Shown: positions 13,136 to 13,275 of the stretch, one piece after another
Layout of the letters: every line of letters begins with the position of its first letter
Numbering within the stretch: the first letter of the stretch is position 1
DNA from: an uncultured Curvibacter sp.
GTDB taxonomy: Bacteria; Pseudomonadota; Gammaproteobacteria; Burkholderiales; Burkholderiaceae
NCBI GenBank assembly: GCA_946481355.1
Contig: CAMLNH010000028.1
Span: forward strand, 1 to 13,275
DNA: 13,275 nt
Direction of reading: 5' to 3'
Position numbers and translations under genes: made by a program
Notes under the pieces: model-generated
What the model was told of the DNA's origin: nothing
The model's input: only the letters and a program-made list of their open reading frames with translations
Database searches by the model: none

Positions 13136-13275
13136 GCGGCGGGCACCTCGGGCCTGGCGCGTGCCGAGCCCTTGACCATCTCGAACTTGAACAGCCGGCA
13201 TTCGATCGGGCCGTTCCACATGGGCACGCGACGCGATTCCTTGAGCCGCATCTTGCCCGGCAGCTTGAGGTCGGG
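13132..13275 (-). CDS. C-terminus of a THUMP-type class I RNA methyltransferase (runs off the right edge)
   Basis: The last 47 codons of a gene entering from the right edge. The tail reads LPGKMRLKESRRVPMWNGPI, then ECRLFKFEMVKGSARARPEV, which I recognise as the usual end of betaproteobacterial THUMP-domain methyltransferases of the RlmL/YpsC group that modify 23S rRNA guanines. This stretch closes the catalytic domain and includes the conserved LYNG/MWNG-type, ECRLF segment. Its TGA (13134-13132) overlaps the PIN gene start. The methyltransferase core is outside the window, so the exact target is unknown. Confidence 0.7.
   Translation of the reverse strand, partial: PDLKLPGKMRLKESRRVPMWNGPIECRLFKFEMVKGSARARPEVPAA

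Overview
The window is high-GC DNA (by eye well over 60%) from a betaproteobacterium of the Burkholderiales, most likely a Comamonadaceae member. This rests on the style of the proteins (TrpE, Rpe, ApaG, the Gcr-type membrane protein, the ThiL/PgpA/PncC run) and on the familiar rpe/apaG and trpE neighbourhood. It is a tightly packed chromosomal segment: most genes touch or overlap by a few bases. No tRNA, rRNA, CRISPR array, insertion sequence or phage gene was seen.

Layout. At the left edge, reading leftward, is the 5' part of trpE. It is preceded by a roughly 208-nt leader that encodes an unannotated 26-residue peptide with three Trp codons within six codons, a candidate trp attenuator whose leader peptide may start at the 5' end of the mRNA. 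Divergent from it is a secreted chalcone-isomerase-like protein with its own promoter and a 12-bp palindromic operator. A 1068-residue membrane sensor with three PAS domains, GGDEF and EAL follows on the minus strand, then rpe. Rightward from rpe runs a telescoped operon apaG - gcr-like membrane protein - thiL. The usual thiL-pgpA-pncC order is split by a small minus-strand gene of unknown function and a divergent LysR-type regulator with a perfect LTTR-type inverted repeat between them. Then come pgpA, pncC and a fluoroacetate/haloacetate-dehalogenase-like hydrolase, overlapping or nearly so. At the right edge a second minus-strand operon holds the end of a THUMP-type RNA methyltransferase, a PIN-domain protein and a UPF0149/SEC-C protein, each overlapping the next by 4 bp (ATGA).

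How the genes fit together. Central metabolism (trpE, rpe), cofactor synthesis or salvage (thiL, pncC) and phospholipid synthesis (pgpA) are interleaved with regulatory and accessory genes. Two breaks of usual gene order stand out: gph is absent between rpe and trpE, replaced by the chalcone-isomerase-like and GGDEF-EAL genes, and lysR plus the small gene sit between thiL and pgpA. The most interesting candidates are the trp leader/attenuator, the LysR/small-gene pair, the dehalogenase with a complete FAcD-type active site, and the methyltransferase-PIN-SEC-C operon, which may form an RNA or ribosome-linked module.
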